Part shown: positions 57,480 to 64,000 of the stretch, in pieces | Layout of the letters: the number at the start of each line of letters is the position of its first letter | Numbering within the stretch: the stretch's first letter is position 1 | From: Iris pallida | Lineage: Eukaryota > Streptophyta > Magnoliopsida > Asparagales > Iridaceae | Assembly (NCBI GenBank): GCA_029216955.1 | Contig: JANAVB010002199.1 | Span: 18,343,053 to 18,407,052, forward strand | Direction: 5' to 3' | Length of the DNA: 64,000 nt | The notes under the pieces: model-generated | Told to the model about the DNA's origin: nothing | The model's input: only the letters and a program-made list of their open reading frames with translations | The model's database searches: none | Made by a program: the position numbers and the translations under genes

Positions 57480-60378
57480 AAGAGCCAGAGATTAGCACTT
57501 CCCTATGCTGAAGAACACTCGCTCCCTCCCCCCATGGCTTTACTTCCATTGCTGTGAGAAGAAAATAGAAAGTGCTCTCTTTTTTTTCCTCTTCATTCTT
57601 CTCCAAGAGGTATTCATTTCCTCTCTATAATCAACCTTTTTCCTCTCTAAATTGTTCAAAGTTTGAATCTTTGAGTGGGTTTTGGTGGATTCCACCAAGA
57701 AAGCTAGGGTTTTGTCGGTGCTAACCTATCAAATGGCGGCATTGATGAGCTCTTAGGTAGTAAAGATGGGATTTTTTTCACAATGGGTTGATGGAAATTT
57801 ATTTTATGGAGATTTGTTGGGCAGTTCTGTAGTAAGAAATGGTTTAAGATCTGGTGGTGAAGGAAGGACCATTCTATTAAGTATTAATGCCCCTTCTTGA
57901 ATAATGGTTCTTGCGTGTGTTTGTCATTGTGTCTCATTTTGGTTGTTGCCATTTTGTACTTTGCCATAAGTAAAGGAGGAGGAGATCTCCTTCTTGCTGC
58001 CATCAAATTTGATTGCGGTGGTCCGCGTCGGTCCATCCCTGCACTGCTTTTATATTGAGATCACTTTGTGGGCATTTTCTGTTATTGGTCTCTTGCTGAG
58101 TTCTTTTTTCCCTTCAATTTTTGCTGATTTAGAAGAAATGGGTAATTATTTCTCCGCGAAATGGTTCTAATGTTGTGACCGATAATGCAGGATTTTTGGT
58201 AGATGCATGATTTTTTTTTTTTTAAATTTGTTCTATATTGGTTGTATCATTCTGCATTATGTTGTTCATCCTCTTAAGGTTATTCTTTGTAGTGCATGCA
58301 TTCTAAAATTTCTTTGAGTGACATTTTGAGGAGATTGTTTAGATGCTATTACATACAGCAAAGGATGGTAGGTAGATCGCTTAGAAGCCAGAATCTTCTA
58401 GGTGGCCAACGAATCTCAGTAAGAATCTCGATTCGGCGGTTCTTACTTGAGAGCTCGTTTCTCCTGCGACGGGAGCGGGTGCGCTTCCCATAACATGACC
58501 AAAATTTTAAAAGAGGACAAAAGATTTGGGAAGAAAGTTGGAGAATTTTTAATACATGTTCATCAAAGTAAGAAGAAACTAAAGATTATTTACCTTGACA
58601 TCATAAAAATCACCATGCGAATTATATTTCTGTAACTTTGAACTGAACTTTATAAAAATATTAAGATATCTATAAATTTTGATAACAATAATTAATAAAC
58701 ATAAACAATTATTAGTACATATTTTTTATCACGCTCCCAACTTTAGACTCTTCTAAGTAGTCATGCTCCCCTCTGACTTCTAACATAAACAATTATTAGA
58801 ATACATTCCTTAAAGTAGTTGGCTAAGGATTGTATTGTCAGTTAGGGAGCTGAATGTCCTACTACATACATACCATGCATTGATATATTTCATAGAGACG
58901 GATTATGATAAACTACTAGGTTTTCTAGGAACTTTTCCTGTATCCTTTTTTCCTTCGGCTTCGAGCATTAGTTTCAGCCTTCCCCAACTTATCGGCTACA
59001 TGTATTATATTGGAGGTAAATCGCTCTGATATTGAATACTGCTGAGCTACAAGTTGAGAAGTCTTGAGATTAGCTCAATCTACAGTTGATTCTCTCCTTC
59101 CCCTTTTTCCTATCTTCACTCAGTACTAGATCATTTCCATAACTTTGACATCAACACTAAAGGATTGAAAAGTAGAATCGCCATCCTATGAATCAGTTAC
59201 CTTGTTGACAGTAAAAGAAGAGAGTACATTTTGATGTATCTGGTTTATTTATTAGTTTGGAATTGGATAAAGATGTAATATTGCAAATAAAATGAATCGT
59301 TTATATACATTAAGACTTGGTGACTTGGATGTAAGGAGATATAGGTTAAATCACATGTCTCCACAGTCTGCCCATGTCTAGGTTCCATACGACCCGAAAT
59401 ATGAGCGGGCATTGGTCAGCCGAGGTGCCTCAAGGTTGTTATCTAGCCATGATATGTAAGCGATATTTCTTTTACAGAGAGTCGATTCTTGATTTTGAAT
59501 TTTTTTTACTACTTAGAACCCACATAGACATCCATACAAGCTTGCATATGAGTATTGCATGGATGCAAATGCAATAGAACAATGCAGACATGCGACAAAC
59601 ATATCACTGATTTTGGCGTTTTCTAGTGTATCTTGGAATGTTCATAATGTGTTTGAAGTTTGAACATGAAAAGAAAACAATAGGATACCAACTTCTCGAG
59701 TTTATGCTTCCCGGTTACATTTTCTATGTGCAAATATTAATGTAGATATGTGTATGAATACATAGTAAAACCATGACTAGGTGTATTCATATTTGTTAAG
59801 AAGTTGTCTCGACATAATGAACTTGTCATCAAGGAAAAATTCATTACAATATATAGAAGAGAGTATGCCTCCCTTCCTAGGAGTTTTCCGATATGGGACT
59901 AAACTAAGGCTAATAAGCTAATAAAGATAGGAAAAAGTACATAACTCTTCAAATATTCTAGGTTTTTCAAAAATATTTTTATGTATTTATATAACAATGT
60001 GATGTGTCTATATCATGGCAACTTAGAAGAACACAAAAAAGTTTTTGAGTAGTGATGTCTAAAATACATGTGAACTCTTCTTTTAGTTGAAATTTGTTGG
60101 GAATAATATATTTTTCTAAGAGTTAGTTTATATTTTGGTTATGTTGAAATTGGTTGGGGATAGTTATGTCCGCCTGTTATGTGCATAATGTCTTATATTT
60201 CCAGTCGGTGCAAGCCTGGATAAAGGAGGAGGGTTGTGTTAGGCAACCGGTCCGACAGTCGGTGTAAAATATTGTGGACTCTATGAATTTAATCCTTACA
60301 CAATACACATTGTTGCTTGTTTCTTCATGTTAACAATTTTACATGTTTCCCTTTGCTTATTGCAGCTCTACATATATT
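57480..60378 (+). other. Promoter/leader region of the DUF3527 gene
   Basis: About 57520-57800 (CT-rich, then GAATCTTTGAGTGGGTTTTG, AGGGTTTTGTCGG) looks like a 5' untranslated exon. TATTGCAG at about 60358-60365 is a strong acceptor 13 bp before the ATG, so a long leader intron is likely. Inside it no coding content is seen except a probable retrotransposon remnant near 60180-60285. The donor was not identified with confidence. Confidence 0.45.
60180..60285 (+). repeat. Probable RTE-type LINE remnant
   Basis: TGCAAGCCTGGATAAAGGAG followed by GAGGGTTGTGTTAGGC is a segment I associate with the conserved 5' part of plant RTE-type LINEs. No endonuclease or RT follows. The assignment is from memory and unverified. 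Confidence 0.35.
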
Positions 60379-63300
60379 ATGGGGTTAGATGTTGTTTTGG
60401 AGTGTGAGGACCATATCCAAGCAGGACTGAGGACTAAACATGCTCATTCATCCGACCACCACAGAGCAAAAGTAGATGAGAGAGATATAAAAGGATTACT
60501 GAGAAGCAAATATCATAACTTAAGGATGTTAGATGGTGACTCCAGAGAATTGAGACGCAGTAACACTACAAGTCCCCATCGCAAAAGCATGCCTGCAAGG
60601 TCTCATGTTGTATATGCAAAGGATAGTGAAGTGGTAGGGAGAGGATCTTTATACCAAACTTCTAAAGAGGAAAGAAGAATGAGGCAGCTAAACGAAGAAA
60701 GAGGGAATGGCGAATCAGACCTCAGTAATGAAGCTTTCCTCTCCTTTGAGATTGTTGATTCGTTGCCTCAACGGCTGGCGAGCAAATCCATTAGGCTTCC
60801 CAAGCAGAAGAGATCACATAATGCCTCTTTGAATCCAGAATCAACTTCCCAATCTGTTGACGATGCTAATTCACTCCCAACAAAATCCACAGATTTTCTG
60901 GAATTGTCGTTTCGGGATCTTTCTCAAGAGGGCTTAAAGCTCAGCAGCCCATGTTCAGATCCAGCGCAGTCAAGGGATAGTATAAAATGTAGTCAAGAGG
61001 AGATATGCTTGAACACTAGCGAACTAGGAGAAAAAGGGTCAATCGAAGCACACAATTCTGGTGGAAATCAAAATATATGTACCAAAGCTAATGCAAACAA
61101 TGTCCTTTCTGGAAGAGAAACGATGTATAACCTGCCAAAGTCATTTTCAGCAAAGGCGGTGATGTTCAACTCAACTTGTCAATCAGAAATAGAGAGCCTT
61201 AAAGCTGCACCAAAGTCCCGGTTCGCTTCATTCAAGTGGATGCTAGATCCTATCATGAAATCTAAATCCCAGCGGAATCCATCGCTCGGAGAAGCAGAAA
61301 CTGTCAGAAACACGGTAGTAGATTCTTCAAGCGTTGGTAGTCATAGGGTTTTCTGCAGATCTTTAATTAATGACTTCTCAAAAGTAACACAGAAGGTGGA
61401 GAATGATAGCAGATCGAGAGGAAGAGACCAAGTCTCTGTAACAGGTTCTTCACATGCTCATCTACATGCCATTCTTAAGTTAGAAAGCGAGCACGGTGCC
61501 CCATCATATGAGTTTGCAGTCGATAATCCTGAAGATATTCTTTCTGCAAAGACATGGAGGTCCGATAATGCTTTCAGTTGGGTTTACACCTTTCACAGAA
61601 GTAATAAAAAGACTACAAGTATTAGTGGGCGGTTATCTAAAGAACGGCATGGGCAATCTCCTCCAATTATTGGTCAGATGCAAGTTTCTTGCTATATATG
61701 CTCAGAAGTGAGAGAAACTCGATCTATGGACAATTCAACAGTAACAGAGTTCATTATGTATGACCTTGCCCAGGCTAGAAGAAGCTTTGCTTTTGAAGAA
61801 GGGCCTTGTTGCCCTTCGGATTCAACACGACCTGCCACATTCACAATTGCCGACAGCTTGACTATGGAGAGTCCTTTAGAGGTAAAAAATTCAGTGTTGC
61901 CTGAGAAATGCCAACATAATAGTAGACGTCCTTCAAGTGATTTCGACTCTGATCCTTCAACCTCCTATCCCTTGGCCCCAGCAGATCTGCACCCGCATCT
62001 TCAAATTGCTGCTATTGTAATTCAGATTCCTCTTAATAAGAAAGAAATGAAAGGTAGGCCAGCAGGAAAACAGATCAGGGATAAAGAACAGACACAACTA
62101 TCTAGTGCTTCTACAACTGATCAGGGGATAGCTGAAACAGCCGACTGCACGAGTCCTGCTCATGTGAAGGTGATTGCTCCGAGTGGAACACATGGTTCAC
62201 CGAGCACTGAGGAAAGTAGTCCTGCATCATTGCTTGATAGATGGAGACTTGGCGGAGGCTGTGACTGTGGTGGTTGGGACATGGCCTGCCCTATCGCTGT
62301 ATTTGAGAACCCCTATGCTAATGATGCTGAAGATGATTCATTATTGCGAGGTCAACAGCCAATAGTACTTTTCATTCAGGTATTAACTCCCACATAATGG
62401 TTTCCTAATCACTTAGCCATTGCTCTTTTTCTTACAATCTATATCCTGCCAATTTTTATTACATGTATGTCCAAGGTCCAATATAGATAACATTTGGGAG
62501 ACATTCCATATTTGTCCATGTCAACATATGGTTCAACTGTCTCAAAAACTTTCACAGTAGTCCAAGTCACAATTTTATTTTACTCAGGGGCGGATCCAGA
62601 AACTATAGCTGAAGTTGGCTACCAAAAATTTGGGTGGGCTGGAAGTAGATAAATTCATATAAAAAAAAATTTATATATATATATATATATTGGGAAAAGC
62701 ATTTTTTTTTTTTTAATATTTAGTAATAGGGTATCACATATATATGGAAATTAGGGTTTGGGTCTCAAAAATGACCAATGTTAGAGTTTGGGTCTCGAAA
62801 TCACTGTTCATTAGCCTACATGAACAGTGATTGGAGGAAGGGGGGAAGTGGTGGGGTCAGGTGGAGCCCATGTAGCAGGGGGGTGAGAGGGGAGGTGGGA
62901 CCCATGTGTAAGGGGTGGGGGAGAGATGTTGTAAACATTTGTCACAATGTAACTAAGTGCAGTCCAAATTATTGTACACCGCATGTCATAAAATCTTCTT
63001 AACAGCGCAGTAGAATTATTCTTTGTCGATTACTGTTACATCTCCAAAAATACAAACAGGTCTAAAAAAAAAAAAATTTTTTTTTTTTTTATCAACAGGG
63101 AAGAAAGGAAAAGATTCCTGCACTGTCGATAGTGGCTGATGGGAAAGGACAGTTCTCGGTTAATTTTGATGCACAGTTATCGGCATTACAGGCATTCTCA
63201 ATATGTGTTGCTATACTGCACAGCTCAGAAGCTGCTTGGGCTCTTGGTCATGAGAACAGGCAGAGGCTGTACTCTAGTTCACTAAAGCTACTGCTCGGAG

Positions 63301-63434
63301 AAGAAGTAAGGCACCTGATAGGAGCTGTAGAAGAAGAGAAGAGAAAAGCGAAGAACAGAGGCGAACAAGCTCCCGCCATCCTTCGTGCTCGATCCACCGT
63401 TCTCTCCAATTGGCCGAGTCTAGATCGAGGCTGA
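60379..63434 (+). CDS. DUF3527-containing protein, 778 aa, two coding exons
   Basis: Exons 60379-62379 and 63099-63434 join in phase 0 (LFIQ/GRKEKIP). The N-terminus MGLDVVLECEDH is typical of this plant family. A long polar, Ser-rich, probably disordered region follows. The conserved C-terminal DUF3527 region includes KSRFASFKWMLDPIMK, HAILKLESEHGAPSYEFAV, WVYTFHRS, the signature LDRWRLGGGCDCGGWDMACP, and the final SALQAFSICVAILHSSEA. The Gly/Cys cluster CDCGGWDMACP is the most conserved part, but no function or location is established for the family. No membrane segment or signal peptide is seen. The ATG is chosen because it follows a strong acceptor (TATTGCAG) and starts the conserved MGLDV motif. 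Confidence 0.9.
62380..63098 (+). other. DUF3527 gene intron
   Basis: This is a 719-bp intron. AGGGGCGGATCCAG at about 62587 resembles the end of a common plant transposon family, followed by (TA)n and a G-rich stretch (about 62835-62930). The long T run before the acceptor (63076-63090) would serve as polypyrimidine tract. Confidence 0.6.
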
Positions 63435-63755
63435 AAGTATGGACACAGTGTCGACGAATGCTGAGAAGGTGTAGCGCAAGGTTGCACGGTCAGGACGACG
63501 CTGCGGACGAATGCTTGGGCTAGTCTGGATAGGAGGTGATGTAGAAGATCAATCATATGCTGTGTGAAGTGGTTAATGTCTGGCGGGAAGAAGCATCCGA
63601 TTTGTTGTAACACTGATTCGTGATAATGTTGTGAGCTGTGTTAACATGTTTATATCACAAGTGAGGAAATTTTGTTATATTATTGTTAATAAGAAAGAGT
63701 TCCTTCACTATATTTGAATTATTTCGTCACTGGCAATGACTGAAGAACCCTATGG

Positions 63756-63815
<60 letters not shown>

Positions 63816-63931
63816 TTTGTAAATTTTCTTAAAAAAATTGAGAAGCGCAACACTCTAATCAATTTTTATTTGAGTAGCCGTCTTATGACATGGTGTTAAA
63901 CTCTGATAACAAGTTAGCTAAAAGAGAGTTT
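63435..63931. other. 3' flank of the DUF3527 gene
   Basis: Likely 3' untranslated region up to around 63700 (AATAAGAAAG near 63689 as a weak poly(A) signal), then a (TA)n microsatellite at 63758-63814. No further gene is seen. Confidence 0.45.
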
Positions 63932-64000
63932 GGTAGGGCTGAAAATCGAACGAACGAGCTCGAACAAAGAGTGTTCAAGCTTGGTTTGACTTAACTATTG
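63932..64000. mobile_element. Start of a possible hAT-type repeat, cut by window edge
   Basis: TAGGGCTGAAAATCGAACGA followed by ACGAGCTCGAAC resembles the terminal part of hAT-like plant repeats rich in CGAGCTCGAA words. The rest lies outside the window. Confidence 0.35.

Noticed and set aside
58287..58294. GTAGTGCA as a right end for the CACTA-like start at 5770
   Set aside because: It is more than 50 kb away, with no subterminal repeats or matching target duplication.

Overview
This is nuclear DNA of a flowering plant. It is AT-rich and has intron-containing genes. It carries families restricted to or typical of land plants: a GLABRA3-type bHLH factor, a 2-oxoglutarate dioxygenase, a DUF3527 protein, plant mobile domain (PMD) genes, FAR1/MULE transposases, a TNP2-type CACTA element, a short-LTR copia element, a plant L1 LINE and several MITEs. 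A piece of mitochondrial atp1 is also present. I cannot name the species from sequence alone. Well over half of the window is transposon; only three genes look like host genes.

Layout. Positions 1-about 5000: right part of a Mutator-like element (MULE1) with a PMD gene (+) converging on a MuDR-type transposase (-). About 5160-7250: mitochondrial insertion, a possible CACTA end, a poly-C-split duplication and a MITE. 7253-18243: eight-exon bHLH gene of the GL3/EGL3 type; intron 6 holds a complete 5.5-kb copia element. 21630-22728 (-): two-exon 2OG-Fe(II) dioxygenase. 22.9-29.4 kb: AT-rich intergenic DNA. 29401-about 34830 (-): near full-length L1 LINE. 34.8-38.1 kb: microsatellites, a MITE and a SINE. 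38114-45980: second Mutator-like element (MULE2), again with a transposase gene (here fused to an OTU protease domain) converging on a PMD gene, plus three arrays of spaced palindromes. 46018-55571: complete 9.55-kb CACTA element with a decayed TNP2 transposase, an apparently intact second gene, and a 163-bp-arm hairpin. 56694-57293: 600-bp hAT-type MITE. 60379-63434: DUF3527 gene with a long leader region.

How the genes work together. The three host genes show no evident joint pathway. The bHLH protein would act with R2R3-MYB and WD40 partners in epidermal fate or flavonoid control. The dioxygenase is a biosynthetic enzyme of unknown substrate, and DUF3527 has no known function. The main story is transposon biology. 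Two unrelated-looking MULEs share the same tail-to-tail transposase/PMD layout. MULE2 carries a symmetric set of about 31 inverted GGACTGCC/GGCAGTCC units: one array in intron 1 of each gene and one between the two 3' ends. The CACTA element contains a long hairpin that may come from a captured gene fragment. Many transposon stop codons look like C-to-T changes in CG or CHG context, as expected of methylated elements.
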